59,591 nt of DNA. Source: Nitrospira sp. CG24E. Lineage in GTDB: Bacteria > Nitrospirota > Nitrospiria > Nitrospirales > Nitrospiraceae. Both the position numbers and the translations under genes were made by a program. Shown here one piece after another: positions 25,783-35,707 of this stretch. Numbering within the stretch: the stretch's first letter is position 1; the number at the start of each line of letters is the position of its first letter. The notes under the pieces are model-generated. The model was not told where the DNA came from. It searched no databases and saw nothing but the letters and a program-made list of their open reading frames with translations. The stretch lies in the NCBI GenBank assembly GCA_002869895.2, contig NEWP02000027.1, forward strand, positions 192,656 through 252,246, given 5' to 3'.

Positions 25783-28668
25783 TCAGAAACCACTCTTGTC
25801 CGTAGCCGGCCTGAGGGCCTCTGCCAAGAATCGTCCGGTGTAAGAAGCCGCTACCTTTGCCACCTGTTCCGGACGTCCTTCTGCCACGATTTGCCCGCCT
25901 GCCGAGCCGCCTTCCGGTCCTAGATCGATAATCCAATCAGACGATTTGATGACGTCGAGGTTATGTTCCACCACCACCACGGTATTGCCGCTGTTCACCA
26001 GTTTCTGCAGCATTGCCAGGAGTTTCTTGATGTCTTCGACGTGCAGCCCGGTGGTCGGTTCATCCATGATGTAGAGCATGCTTGGGGACTGGCTCCCCGA
26101 TCCTGTCGAGGGGTGCCTGTCCCCACTCGTCCGAGAGGGAAGGGGGGTAGGCCTTTGCCGGGACAGTCCCCCATTCGTCAGTTCTGCGGCAATTTTCAAC
26201 CGCTGGGCCTCGCCGCCTGAGAGGGTCGTTGCCGACTGGCCGAGCCGCAGATAGCCGAGGCCAATGGAGGAGAGGAGATGGAGCTTTTCGGTGAGCTTGG
26301 GTGAGCCGCTAAAAAAACCCAGCGCTTCCTCAGCCGTCATCTGCAACACGTCGTGGATGGTTTTCCCGCGGTACCGGATGGAGAGGATGTTTGGTTTGAA
26401 GCGCTTCCCGTCGCAGGCCTCGCAGGTGGCGTAGATATCTTCGAAAAAATACATCTCGATCTTTTCAACGCCGCTCCCTTCGCACCGGTCGCACCGGCCT
26501 CCGGTCGTATTGAAGGAGAAATGGCCTGGGGTCAGTCCGCCTCTGAGCGCCTCGCGTTCGGAAGCGAAGAGAGAGCGAACCTCATCGAACGCTTTTAGAT
26601 AGGTGATTGGATTTGAGCGAGGCGTGCGTCCAATCGGTTCCTGATCGATGAGCTTGATGCCGGTCAGATGTTCGATCCCCTTAATCGCGCGAAACGTGCC
26701 CATGGGCAGGGACTCGACACGGAAGGCGCGGGCGACGGCCCGGTAGAGCGTGTCCTCGACTAATGTGCTCTTGCCGGACCCTGAGACGCCGGTGACACAG
26801 ACCAACATGCCGAGCGGAATACGCACGAACAGATTCTTGAGGTTATGCTCGGAAGCTCCTGCTATTGCAATGAATTTACCGTTCACTCTCCGTCGTGATT
26901 GCGGGACAGATATTTCATCTTCACCACGCAGATAGCGTGCCGTAATTGACCGCCGGTCTGTAATGAATTCCTTTCGAGGCGCTGCGCAGATCACTTCGCC
27001 GCCTTTTTCTCCCGACAAAGGGCCCAGCTCGACGAGATAGTCTGCTGCCTGCATCATCTGGCGGTCATGTTCGACGACGACCACTGTGTTGCCCTGGACC
27101 GCCAGCTCTCGCAGGATGCCGGAGAGCGTCGCCGTGTCACGCGGGTGGAGACCGATGGTCGGTTCGTCGAGGACGTAGAGGGTACCGACCAGACGGGCGC
27201 CGAGTTGATTGGCCAAAGCAGCGCGCTGGGCCTCTCCTCCCGAGAGTGTGCGGGTCTGACGGGAGAGCGTCAGATAACTGAGGCCCACTCGCAAGAGAAA
27301 GCCAAGCTTGGCCGTCAGTTGTCGAAGAATGTCGCGGGCGATCTGTTCTTCATAGGGAGAGAGGGTGAGGGCTGCGATCCAAGCCGCAGCCTCTTCGATT
27401 GTAAGCGCAGAAAGTTCATGAATGTCTTTTCCCGCGATCTTCACGTAGCGGGCGTCTGGTCGAAGCCGGGATTCCTTACAGGTCGGGCAGGGGACCGGTG
27501 TCCGATAGCGGCTGAGCATCACGCGTACATGTAACTTGTAGCGCTTCCCCTCCAGGTATTCGAAGAATTGTTGCACTCCCTCCAGTTTGCCTTCCCCCTG
27601 CCAGAGGATCTGCTGGATAGGCTGCGGCAGCTCTTTGTAGGAGGTCGTGAGGTCGACCCCACGCCGTTTCATGGAGAGGAACATTTGTTTCTGCCACCAA
27701 TCGCCGCTGGGTTTGCTCCAGGGTTCGATGGCTCCCTGGGCCAGGGATTTACTGTGGTCGGGAATGACGAGGTCAGGATCGTAGCGGAGTATGTTGCCGA
27801 ACCCCTTGCATTCAGGGCAGGCGCCGAGTGGATGGTTGAAGGAAAAGAGGACCGGGCGAATCGGTTCGAATGTGCGCGCACATTGTTGGCAGCGAAAGTT
27901 CGTGCTGTAGGTTCTGGGACCCTGATCGATGACTTCCACCAGGCACAGGCCCTCTCCCTCGTGAAACGCGGTTTCGACCGCTTCGACAAGGCGGGATCGG
28001 TTGTTTTCCCGGATCACCAGCCGGTCGAGGACCACATGAAGATGGTCCGGCCTGGCCTTGGGAAGGTTCTGGGTCTCGTGAAGATCGAGGATTTCTGCGC
28101 CGCATCGCACCCTGCCAAAGCCACGGAGCAAGAGAGATTGGAGAAAGATGTGATCCTGTTTCGGCGCTGGCGCCGTGATCGGGAACAGGATCATCGCCCG
28201 GGCGCCGCTGCAATGGGTCAGAAGATCGTCGACGACGCTGCCAGGGTGAAAGCTGCGCGCATCGATGGAACAATCTGGACAGACTGGATGGCCCACTTTG
28301 GCGAATAGAAGCCGCAAGAGGTCGGCGATTTCGGTCGTGGTCCCGACCGTCGAACGGGCAGTGCGGATGGGATTTTTCTGCTCGATGGCAATGGCGGGGC
28401 GCACGTTGATCAGCCGGTCGACATCGGGCCGATTGACCTTGTCGAGAAACATGCGGGCATAGGTGGACAGCGATTCCACATAGCGCCATTGGCCTTCGGC
28501 GAACAGCGTATCGAAGGCGAGAGAGGATTTTCCCGATCCCGATATGCCGGTGATGGCCGTGACTTGATTGTGCGGGATGCGGAGCGAAATATTTTTCAGG
28601 TTATTTTGCCGTGCGCCCTCGACGATCAGGTCGCCGGGACTGTGAGAAGAGGGTACAGTATTGGGCAC
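25783..28668 (-). CDS. uvrA: Excinuclease ABC subunit A with an in-frame repeat insertion
   Basis: 961 residues. UvrA binds damaged DNA as a dimer and loads UvrB in nucleotide excision repair. Both ABC ATPase modules are present: Walker A GISGSGKSS near residue 41 and GVSGSGKST in the second half, two LSGGEAQR signatures, and MDEPTTGLH in the last 100 residues. Cys-x2-Cys zinc knuckles are present, including CDRCEG...CEACDG. Residues about 833-863 are a Gly/Ser/Pro/Arg-rich insert between the second signature and Walker B, encoded by palindromic repeat DNA at 26080-26172. The start is GTG at 28668. uvrB lies at 42620, not adjacent. Confidence 0.93.
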   Translation of the reverse strand: MPNTVPSSHSPGDLIVEGARQNNLKNISLRIPHNQVTAITGISGSGKSSLAFDTLFAEGQWRYVESLSTYARMFLDKVNRPDVDRLINVRPAIAIEQKNPIRTARSTVGTTTEIADLLRLLFAKVGHPVCPDCSIDARSFHPGSVVDDLLTHCSGARAMILFPITAPAPKQDHIFLQSLLLRGFGRVRCGAEILDLHETQNLPKARPDHLHVVLDRLVIRENNRSRLVEAVETAFHEGEGLCLVEVIDQGPRTYSTNFRCQQCARTFEPIRPVLFSFNHPLGACPECKGFGNILRYDPDLVIPDHSKSLAQGAIEPWSKPSGDWWQKQMFLSMKRRGVDLTTSYKELPQPIQQILWQGEGKLEGVQQFFEYLEGKRYKLHVRVMLSRYRTPVPCPTCKESRLRPDARYVKIAGKDIHELSALTIEEAAAWIAALTLSPYEEQIARDILRQLTAKLGFLLRVGLSYLTLSRQTRTLSGGEAQRAALANQLGARLVGTLYVLDEPTIGLHPRDTATLSGILRELAVQGNTVVVVEHDRQMMQAADYLVELGPLSGEKGGEVICAAPRKEFITDRRSITARYLRGEDEISVPQSRRRVNGKFIAIAGASEHNLKNLFVRIPLGMLVCVTGVSGSGKSTLVEDTLYRAVARAFRVESLPMGTFRAIKGIEHLTGIKLIDQEPIGRTPRSNPITYLKAFDEVRSLFASEREALRGGLTPGHFSFNTTGGRCDRCEGSGVEKIEMYFFEDIYATCEACDGKRFKPNILSIRYRGKTIHDVLQMTAEEALGFFSGSPKLTEKLHLLSSIGLGYLRLGQSATTLSGGEAQRLKIAAELTNGGLSRQRPTPLPSRTSGDRHPSTGSGSQSPSMLYIMDEPTTGLHVEDIKKLLAMLQKLVNSGNTVVVVEHNLDVIKSSDWIIDLGPEGGSAGGQIVAEGRPEQVAKVAASYTGRFLAEALRPATDKSGF
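26080..26172. repeat. Palindromic repeat inserted in frame within uvrA
   Basis: Contains GGGGACTGGCTCCCC (an imperfect palindrome), GGGGTGCCTGTCCCC and GGGACAGTCCCCC, all variants of one GGGGACnG-type word. It codes for 31 residues in uvrA that have no counterpart in ordinary UvrA at this site. It differs from the other repeat families of the window. Confidence 0.7.
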
Positions 28669-28779
28669 AAAGAGCCTTTGTCAGGAGGGGGAAAAGGCTC
28701 ATCGTAGCAAGCGGTTCTGTACGGGCGCAACCTGGGAGGAGTCACCGGCGAGGTGAGGGAGTCGGTCAGCGTAGTGGGC

Positions 28780-28857
28780 AGGTTAAGGTTGAGGCTAAGG
28801 CTGAGAAAATAGGAGCATGTCGACGACGCTTAACCTTAGCCTCAACCTCAACCTATT
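28780..28857. repeat. CCTCAACCTTAA-type word-repeat hairpin
   Basis: Left arm GGTTAAGGTTGAGGCTAAGG and right arm CTTAACCTTAGCCTCAACC followed by TCAACC, with a loop of roughly 35 bases. It separates uvrA from the msrB gene upstream on the same strand. It has the same word set as 38516-38605. Confidence 0.8.
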
Positions 28858-28862
28858 CGGAT

Positions 28863-29288
28863 TTACGCAGGGACAAACTTCAGCGCGACCCCATTGATAC
28901 AGTAGCGTAACCCTGTCGGCCTTGGGCCATCCTTGAAGATATGGCCTTGATGTCCCTCGCAACGGGCGCAGTGGACTTCGGTTCTTGGGAAAATCAGCTT
29001 GTAGTCGGTGGTGGATTCGACCACCTTGGGGTCGATCGGCTGCCAGAAACTGGGCCAGCCTGTGCCGCTGTCGAACTTATGGTCAGATGAATAGGCTGGA
29101 AGATCACAGCCGGCACAATAGTAGATCCCGGCCCTATGGTTATCGTGCATGTTGTCGGTAAAGGGGCGTTCTGTACTTTCGTGCCGCAGGACCTGGTAGG
29201 CTCCCGCTGAGAGCAGTTTCTTCCACTCATCGTCGGTCTTGACGACTTTGACAATCGGGCCGATTTCAACCTTTGGCGGCATAGCCAT
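28863..29288 (-). CDS. msrB: Peptide-methionine (R)-S-oxide reductase
   Basis: 141 residues. It reduces the R-epimer of methionine sulfoxide in oxidised proteins. Two CxxC zinc pairs (CAGC and CARC) and the catalytic cysteine motif RYCING are visible, with the conserved FDSGTGWPSF segment. No signal peptide, so it is cytoplasmic. AAAGGAG precedes ATG 29288. Confidence 0.95.
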   Translation of the reverse strand: MAMPPKVEIGPIVKVVKTDDEWKKLLSAGAYQVLRHESTERPFTDNMHDNHRAGIYYCAGCDLPAYSSDHKFDSGTGWPSFWQPIDPKVVESTTDYKLIFPRTEVHCARCEGHQGHIFKDGPRPTGLRYCINGVALKFVPA

Positions 29289-29409
29289 GGCGTTGCTCCT
29301 TTCTGTTCGGTCTTCCCCTAGATGGGTCGAGGATTCGACTTCATCCTTACATATGGATTACTTGAGGAGCAAGCCACAGAAATGGTTGAAAAGAAACGTG
29401 GAAAAAATT

Positions 29410-29482
29410 GATCTGGTTCATCTCGTTGCCTTGTTCATTCGGTTAGTCTGTTTCAACCAAACAAACCAAATAAACAAGCCGG
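29410..29482. repeat. AACCAA-type word-repeat hairpin
   Basis: Left arm GATCTGGTTCATCTCGTTGC with further GGTT words, right arm AACCAAACAAACCAAATAAA. It lies between msrB and the lon gene's 3' end. Confidence 0.75.
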
Positions 29483-29510
29483 TTCTCGGGCTTCACACAA
29501 CCCAGTCCAT

Positions 29511-31904
29511 TCACGCTGAGGCTTGGGCAATACTTGCTCCGAAGCGGAAGCTTCCGTGAGCCGCGACGTCGCAGTTGAAGACAGCGGGAAGCACCTCCTC
29601 GATTCGTTCTACCAGAATGAAGGTCAGAGCCTCGCGCACTTCTTGCGGCACCTCTTTCAAATCCTTCTCGTTGGACTTGGGCAGGATTATCCGTTTGATA
29701 CCGGCCCGGTGAGCGGCCAACACCTTCTCTTTGATCCCACCGACCGGCAGGACTAATCCGCTGAGACTGATCTCGCCGGTCATTGCCGTGTCGCTACGTA
29801 CCGCTTCTCCGATATACGAAGACGCCAGGGCTGTCGCCATTGCGATTCCGGCTGAGGGTCCGTCTTTCGGGATCGCTCCGGACGGCACATGAATGTGCAC
29901 CCCGTTCCGTTTGAACCGGGAAATGTCGAGTCCCATGCTCTCAGCATGGGACCAGAGGTAGCTTCGCGCAGCCCGGGCCGACTCCTGCATCACGTCTCCC
30001 AACTGACCGGTGATCGTCAGCTCGTGGCTGCCGGGGAGTAAGGTGGTTTCAATGTACAAAACATCGCCTCCCGCCGGAGTCCAGGCGAGCCCGGTGACGA
30101 CGCCGGCAGGCAATATCTTGCGCGCTTCCTCCGGCATGAAGCGTTCGGCGCCGAGCCATTCTCCGAGGATGTCGGCATGAATGATAATGGGTAGACGTTC
30201 CTGGCCTTCGGGAAGATCTGCGAAGGCCAGCGCGACCTTCCGGGTGAGACGACCGAGCATCTGCTCCAGCTGGCGAACACCTGCCTCTCTGGTGTAGCGG
30301 CTGATGACAAGGTTCAGCACCTCATCTGAGAGCGACACTTGGCCGGCCTCCAAGCCTGCTTCTTTGAGCCGTCGAGGCCAGAGGTAGCGGCGGGCGATCT
30401 CCGCTTTTTCCTGTTCGCTGTAACCCTGGAGCCGGATGATTTCCATCCGGTCGAGCAGCGGCTGGCTGATCGTATCCAGCGTGTTGGCAGTCGTGATGAA
30501 AAATACTTTCGAGAGATCGAACGGCAGATCCAGATAATGGTCCCGGAACGTGTGGTTCTGCGCCGGATCGAGAATTTCCAAAAGCGCGGATGCAGGATCG
30601 CCACGGAAGTCCCGGCCCAGCTTGTCGACTTCGTCCAGCATCAACACGGGATTATTGACGTTGGCGCGACGCATGGCTTGAATGATCCGTCCAGGCAGAG
30701 CGCCGACGTAGGTCCGGCGATGGCCGCGCAACTCCGCTTCATCGTGCACACCGCCCAGGCTGAACCGTTCGAAGTTCCGTCCCATGGCTCTGGCAATCGA
30801 CTGTCCGAGGCTGGTCTTCCCGACACCCGGCGGTCCGACCAGGCAGAGGATGGGCGCCTTGGCCGTGGGATTCAATTTCAACACGGCCAGATGTTCGACG
30901 ATCCGCTCCTTTACTTCTTTAATGCCATAGTGATCTTCTGCAAGCACCTGACGGACCGTGCTCAGCGCTAAACGATCTTCCGAGGCCTTCTTCCATGGAA
31001 GCTCAAGCACCAGATCGAGGTAGGCCCTGAGGACCTGATGGTCAGGCGACGAGGGAGGCACCTTGGCCAATCTGGCGATCTCCCGTTCCACGTCTTTCCG
31101 TACATGGTCGGGAAGATCCGCCTCCTGGATCTTCTTTTTGAGCTCGGTGATCTCGTTCCCTTCCTCTTCTCCCTCGCCGAGTTCCTGCTGAATCGCCTTC
31201 AATTGCTCACGCAGGATATATTCCCGCTGAGTCTTCCCGATCTTGGTTTGCGCATCGCTGGCGATCTTGTCCCGTAGCTGTAGTATTTGAATTTCTTTCG
31301 AGAGGGCTCCGTACAGCGATCGCAGCAGCTCGATCGTGGACGAACTTTCGAGCAGTTTTTGTTCGTCCTGCACGGTCAGACTAAGGAGCGAAGCCACGCG
31401 GTACGCCAATGCGACGGGATCGTCCTCGTTACTGAAAGCCACTGCCGCTTCCTGAATGCCGGGCGCCTGGATCAATCGTGGAAGATCTGTGACCAATTCC
31501 TGGATCGCCCGGTGGAGAGCCTGGATTTCAGTTCCCTGATCCGACAGGTGATCGAGTCGTCGGGCCTGGACGAGCAGAAACGGTTCGGTCTGTTCGACCT
31601 TGAGCAAGGCGACTCGTTCAAGTCCCTGCACGAGTACTTGGATGGTGCCTTCGTCTGACCGTCCGATCTGCTTCACGATGGCCTTGGTGCCAATGGTGTA
31701 GAGATCTTCGAGTCCGGGGGCATCCTTCTGGGGGTCGCGTTGTGCGACGACGAGAATCGTCTTCTCCTCTGTCTTTGTCGCCGCTTCTACGGCGGCGGTC
31801 GACCGTTCACGCCCGACCGTCAGAGGCATCATGATTCCCGGGAACAGCACTGTGCGTTTGATCGGGAGGACCGGTAACTTGACGGCGCGTGTCTCATTAT
31901 TCAT
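29511..31904 (-). CDS. lon: ATP-dependent protease Lon
   Basis: 797 residues, full length. An N-terminal substrate-binding domain ([14 protein letters not shown] at the start) is followed by an AAA+ module (Walker [10 protein letters not shown]; Walker B with LMLDEVDKL). The C-terminal Ser-Lys protease domain has the serine in PKDGPSAG and a downstream lysine in GIKEKVLAA. It degrades misfolded and regulatory proteins. No CIRCE or clear heat-shock promoter was recognised upstream. Confidence 0.96.
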   Translation of the reverse strand: MNNETRAVKLPVLPIKRTVLFPGIMMPLTVGRERSTAAVEAATKTEEKTILVVAQRDPQKDAPGLEDLYTIGTKAIVKQIGRSDEGTIQVLVQGLERVALLKVEQTEPFLLVQARRLDHLSDQGTEIQALHRAIQELVTDLPRLIQAPGIQEAAVAFSNEDDPVALAYRVASLLSLTVQDEQKLLESSSTIELLRSLYGALSKEIQILQLRDKIASDAQTKIGKTQREYILREQLKAIQQELGEGEEEGNEITELKKKIQEADLPDHVRKDVEREIARLAKVPPSSPDHQVLRAYLDLVLELPWKKASEDRLALSTVRQVLAEDHYGIKEVKERIVEHLAVLKLNPTAKAPILCLVGPPGVGKTSLGQSIARAMGRNFERFSLGGVHDEAELRGHRRTYVGALPGRIIQAMRRANVNNPVLMLDEVDKLGRDFRGDPASALLEILDPAQNHTFRDHYLDLPFDLSKVFFITTANTLDTISQPLLDRMEIIRLQGYSEQEKAEIARRYLWPRRLKEAGLEAGQVSLSDEVLNLVISRYTREAGVRQLEQMLGRLTRKVALAFADLPEGQERLPIIIHADILGEWLGAERFMPEEARKILPAGVVTGLAWTPAGGDVLYIETTLLPGSHELTITGQLGDVMQESARAARSYLWSHAESMGLDISRFKRNGVHIHVPSGAIPKDGPSAGIAMATALASSYIGEAVRSDTAMTGEISLSGLVLPVGGIKEKVLAAHRAGIKRIILPKSNEKDLKEVPQEVREALTFILVERIEEVLPAVFNCDVAAHGSFRFGASIAQASA

Positions 31905-32184
31905 CTGCTCACATCCCTTCGCTCGGCCGGTGAAGGATTACTCGGACAGGCTCCTACGTATAGTAAATCAGATAGATTCCTGCCAGCACAAGTCAAGGGG
32001 AGGGAAGAAGAAGCCTCGACCACTAGTGGGAATCGCGACGAGCGTTTGTGATCAGTTGCGGCGAGCGACGCGATGCCATTGTAGGCAGCAGGGGCCGGTG
32101 GCGGTTGGATTGGAAGGTGAAGCTCTTAGATCAGGTCATTGCCAGGGGTGGGGATGGAGTGCTGAAGAGTTGACGGAGTCACAT

Positions 32185-32514
32185 CTACTTTGTGCGGACC
32201 TTTATCATAATCGCAGCGACTTGATCGATCCGGACTGTTGCATCGAAGAATTCCATTCCGCTCAGTTCGGTGACGACAACCGCATGCGACCCCACCTTAG
32301 ACACGTTCCCTTCCAGATCCTGTCCGGACACCAGCTTAAGCTTCGCACGCTTTCCCACCTGCTGTTCAAGGGTATGGCGCATCGCCTCAGGACTGTTGAG
32401 ATCGATCACCTGCTCTTCAGCAAACGCCTGAGGTATCGTGCCGGCAAAACCGCCGATGGCACAGACGAAATATGCGACGAGAGCGAGGAGCAGAGGGTTG
32501 CGGTGACGTTTCAT
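32185..32514 (-). CDS. Exported small protein with an Sm-like strand pattern
   Basis: 109 residues with a signal peptide (hydrophobic about 8-24, cleavage near QAFA). The mature part (about 75 residues) has a pattern of five short strands (KRAKLKLVSGQDLEGNVSKV...AVVVTEL...VRIDQVAAIMI) like an Sm/LSm-type small barrel. I know no named family for an exported version. A ribosome-binding site (AGGAGG) lies before the start on the minus strand. Confidence 0.65.
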   Translation of the reverse strand: MKRHRNPLLLALVAYFVCAIGGFAGTIPQAFAEEQVIDLNSPEAMRHTLEQQVGKRAKLKLVSGQDLEGNVSKVGSHAVVVTELSGMEFFDATVRIDQVAAIMIKVRTK

Positions 32515-32667
32515 ACAGATCCTCCTATACGTGCAAAATTCTATGAATCTGAATGTCGGGCAGTATACTGCCCGGCGGGAGGGCTTGAAAGGGGCTGGTG
32601 TCGATCTTTACAGGCCTGCCAAGGATGCGCTATGAATGGGCATACCCTTTAATGGTGGTGGATCCTC

Positions 32668-32796
32668 ATGAGTTGTCTCTTTCAACTGCCTGCCTCAATT
32701 CTCGATCCCGAGTGCACCGGAACGTTACAGATTTTTGGCGTATTGATCGTCGCCGGCTATTTTGTCATAAAGCGTTTTAATCGCAAAGAGAAGTGA
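32668..32796 (+). CDS. Putative 42-residue single-pass membrane protein
   Basis: A small open frame starting at ATG 32668 and ending at TGA 32794-32796. It encodes a short polar N-terminus (with Pro-Glu-Cys), then a hydrophobic segment LQIFGVLIVAGYFVI and a basic tail KRFNRKEK. Hydrophobic helix plus positive C-terminus is typical of small membrane proteins with an outside N-terminus. GGTGGTGG upstream is a weak ribosome-binding site. No homologue is recognised, so this is tentative. Confidence 0.4.
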   Translation: MSCLFQLPASILDPECTGTLQIFGVLIVAGYFVIKRFNRKEK

Positions 32797-32903
32797 GCGC
32801 CGGGAGTTTGTGTGCCACCTGCCATGTGAGCGATCAGCGATGCGCGGTTCAGGGCTTTGCAATCCTAGGCTGATCCCGATTGTGACCGGTTTCTCCCCGC
32901 GAC

Positions 32904-33698
32904 CTAGGAGTCGTCCTTATGCCTGAAAAAGTATGTTTGGTAAAAGACATACTCCTTGTCGGTTTTCGGCCAGGGCAGAGTGGAAACTGCCGCGACCACC
33001 TCTCGCGACGGACTGCCGTCGATACGGCTGCCTAGATCCTTGACTCCGTCGGGACGTATCACCAGCATCAAAGAAATAACCTTGGTCGGCGGTTTATCTC
33101 GCACAACCGGATTTAACGCCGGCACGATTCGTCCGTGCATTTCCTGAGAGCCATCGAGCCAACCTCCGGGAGGAGCGCCTCGAATGGCCATGGCTCCTGG
33201 ATACACCACGATCGATGATTGCGTGAAGTCCAGGTTCTTCCCGGCTAAGGACACAATCAAGGGGACAGTGAATTCTGCCCACCAGCTACCAACGGCATGT
33301 TGGAGGGCGGTATCCATGGTCTTGCCGGTACCCACCACTCCGTAGGTCAACGATGGCTGCTTCGTTCCTTCCGCCGTGACCTCGAATCGCACGCCGCAGA
33401 TATGATCGGACTCAGTGTCGGTACATTGCTCGACATAGGGGAAGATCTCAAGCCGGTGGCTGCCGACGTCGATCTTTGGGCCCTCCACTTTGTAATCGAT
33501 GCCCCGTAATAAGCTGGACACTCCCTCGCCTTGAGGCGCCGCAATCATCGAGGCCACCTCTTTTGAAGAGGGATTGTCACAGCCGAACAGGCTCACGCTG
33601 CTCATGATCAACAACGAGACCATGACCATCGCCCAGCGTGATGGCATAGGCGAAAGGGCTGCATGGGGAGGGTATCGATCCAGAGAGTAAAGCTTCAT
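32904..33698 (-). CDS. Putative lipoprotein of unknown function
   Basis: About 264 residues. A signal segment (MVMVSLLIMSSVSLFGC) ends in a lipobox cysteine. The mature protein has no motif I recognise; two further cysteines (CTDTESDHIC) could form a disulfide. It probably faces the periplasm or outer membrane. Several starts are possible (33743, 33698, or a Met about 17 codons later); the lipobox would suit the shorter ones. Confidence 0.65.
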   Translation of the reverse strand: MKLYSLDRYPPHAALSPMPSRWAMVMVSLLIMSSVSLFGCDNPSSKEVASMIAAPQGEGVSSLLRGIDYKVEGPKIDVGSHRLEIFPYVEQCTDTESDHICGVRFEVTAEGTKQPSLTYGVVGTGKTMDTALQHAVGSWWAEFTVPLIVSLAGKNLDFTQSSIVVYPGAMAIRGAPPGGWLDGSQEMHGRIVPALNPVVRDKPPTKVISLMLVIRPDGVKDLGSRIDGSPSREVVAAVSTLPWPKTDKEYVFYQTYFFRHKDDS

Positions 33699-34019
33699 GG
33701 GCCTGGTAAATTGTTCAGCTGCGGGGTGTCCAAGTCGGTGCAAGGTAGTTCGTTCTGTTCAGTCTTCGTCGGAATTCCGGTAACGGCTTTGGGATAAGTT
33801 GAAAAATATGGAAATGAAATTATAAACGGAAAATGACTCTTTTAGATAGGAGCTGTCAACGCATGACGAGGAACGAGTTTGGAAGCGCGGGGGGACTGAC
33901 CGTCCAGAAAGGTCGCTCTGTCACGCCTGAATAAGAAGCGTGGCAGAGGGATACTTTTTCCTATACCTCGACAATAAACCCCTCGCCAGGAGCTTCGAAG
34001 CCTGTTAGCATGAGGGCCT

Positions 34020-34496
34020 ATGCTCTTTCTCTTCGCGATGCTGTTGACTCTGTGGTTTGCCCCATCCGCCCTGGCCGGCGAGTTCACGGGCCAAGTGGTC
34101 GCGGTCCTTGAGGGCGACAGGATTGAAGTCCTCCGCAACAAACGTCCTGAACGTATCCGCCTGAGCGGGATCGATTGCCCTGAACAACGCCAGCCTTTCG
34201 GGGAGGAGGCCAAGGAGGCAACGGCTGCCCTCGTCTTGGGGAAGGAGGTCACGCTCCAATTTCACAGCAAGGACAAAGATCGGCGCACGGTGGCCACGGT
34301 GGTTCTCTCCGATGGCACTAACGTGAATCATGAGTTGGTCAAAGAAGGCTGGTGTTGGTGGTATCCAAAGTCTGGTCCCATGGACAAGGCGATGAAGCGG
34401 TTCGAATCTGAGGCGAGAGCCGGCAAACGGGGTCTGTGGGCGGACCAATACCCTGTTCCCCCATGGGAGTGGCAGAAGTGGAGAGAGCGCCCGTGA
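34020..34496 (+). CDS. Secreted thermonuclease-family (SNase-like) nuclease
   Basis: 158 residues: a signal peptide (residues about 1-19, cleavage near ALAG) and a staphylococcal-nuclease domain. Catalytic-type residues are visible in RIRLSGIDCPE (Arg, Asp), in the GEEAKEA segment (Glu) and in DKDRRTVA (Arg). It should cleave DNA or RNA outside the cytoplasm with Ca2+. Its length matches the family. Confidence 0.88.
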   Translation: MLFLFAMLLTLWFAPSALAGEFTGQVVAVLEGDRIEVLRNKRPERIRLSGIDCPEQRQPFGEEAKEATAALVLGKEVTLQFHSKDKDRRTVATVVLSDGTNVNHELVKEGWCWWYPKSGPMDKAMKRFESEARAGKRGLWADQYPVPPWEWQKWRERP

Positions 34497-35127
34497 GAGA
34501 GAAGAAACAGGGGTATTCTGAGCTAGAGTGACTGTCAGCGCAGCGCACCAGGCGGCATCCGAAAGATGGGAGGGAGTGGCCAGGTGCACTTCGTGCTCGC
34601 AGATCGCGCACGCTCAGAAGGTGCTCGTTCGATGCGCGCAGTCGAAGTCGAACCACGTCTGCCCTCATGGAGTGGATAAGAGAGGATTGAATTCCTGGTG
34701 CTCGCGCAACGCGCGGCCTCCGAAGGCCCTCGTTGGACGCGCGCAGTGGAAGATCATTCAGCCCCCATCCCCGAGAAATAGCCTGCTAGCCTGGAAGGAT
34801 CGATTAAATTGATGCTGCTCGTTCTATGCGCGCAGTGAAGAACGATCTGCCTACTACCTCTGGGAAAAATGAGGAGTCAGATGGCGCTTGTGAGATGTGC
34901 GCGTGCAGGACAGTCCGGCAGATTGTTGTGTGATGCGATGCTCGGTGGGAAAGAGTATGGAAGCGACCTCGCAGCCCGCGATTGTTATTTCTATCCCTTT
35001 GCCGTGGCGGCACGCGCCGGCCGGTAAGGCCGACGTTTCTTCGTGGCAAGAAAGACTCCCGCTACATTTTCAGATTCGTGAAGGCTCCACTTGTGCCATT
35101 CCCATCAACCTCTATCCCTCCCGGAGG
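34497..35127. other. Gene-free region with degenerate GCGCAACGCGCGG repeats
   Basis: Contains at least two degenerate copies of the long-element core (GCTCGCGCAACGCGCGGCCT with GTTGGACGCGCGCAGT near 34700-34746, and a weaker one near 34598-34646). A third weak trace is near 34816-34838. I see no supported gene; small open frames here lack ribosome-binding sites and family features. Confidence 0.5.
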
Positions 35128-35190
35128 TAAGCATAACGCTGAGCTAAGCGGCGCGACGACAGGAGCGTTCGCTTGAGCGCCGTGCTAGAA
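35128..35190 (-). repeat. attC-like (integron cassette) recombination site
   Basis: On the minus strand the segment begins CTTCTAGCACGGCGCTCAAG and ends CGCCGCTTAGCTCAGCGTTATG. This gives the attC layout: a conserved right core GCGTTATGC, complementary inner arms (GGCGCTCAAGCG with CGCCGCTTAG) and a variable centre. The left core is diverged (CTAGCAC in place of CTAACnn). It lies directly downstream of the cassette-like gene at 35198. Confidence 0.5.
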
Positions 35191-35197
35191 GCCGTAC

Positions 35198-35707
35198 TTA
35201 CACTTTGAATTTGCTTGTGATAATTCTCCACTTATCAAGATGCTTCCCCATGTCTCGCTCCCAAATGGCGCAATGGAACGAATTGATATTCTTTGGTGGT
35301 CTTCTGCCTTTGTAGCGCTCGGCAAAATAGTCTTGTAGCCATCCCTGCTTGAAAATATAGAATTTGTTTTCTCCGAGTTGTGCACCTAGGGAGACAAAAA
35401 CACAGACTATTTTTCTGTCGAGATCTCGTTTTTTGCCTTTAACAATTTGTCCTTGCGTCGTTAGTTCGACGTCAAGAAACCTGCGAATATCGAATTGTCA
35501 AGAATCTAGGTTTATTGCTTTTACCTGAATATGCCCTGTTACTCCATTTGCATGAGCCAGGATGTCAATGTCCGGAACATTTCCGGAGAATGGAGTCGCT
35601 ATTATTTCCCTTCTTCCAAGCTCTGCCGTTACGAGATGCTCACCGATTTGCCCGGTTAATTTCGAACTCAAACCCGTTGCCATATTCGTTCCGAGGCTTC
35701 TAACCAT
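35198..35707 (-). pseudogene. Interrupted cassette-type gene with a PD-(D/E)xK-like nuclease pattern
   Basis: One 169-codon frame interrupted only by an in-frame TGA at 35498-35500, between SVKAINLDS-like and QFDIRRFLDVEL segments. A single TGG (Trp) to TGA change would explain it. The N-terminal part shows GEHLV, PDIDILA and QVKA, the spacing of an Asp/Glu-Lys nuclease core. The C-terminal part continues to a TAA at 35198. Placed beside an attC-like site, it looks like a decayed integron cassette. Readthrough cannot be excluded. Confidence 0.6.

Noticed and set aside
34804-35130. Small frames on both strands between the nuclease and the attC-like site
   Set aside because: No ribosome-binding sites, no family pattern, and partly degenerate repeat DNA.
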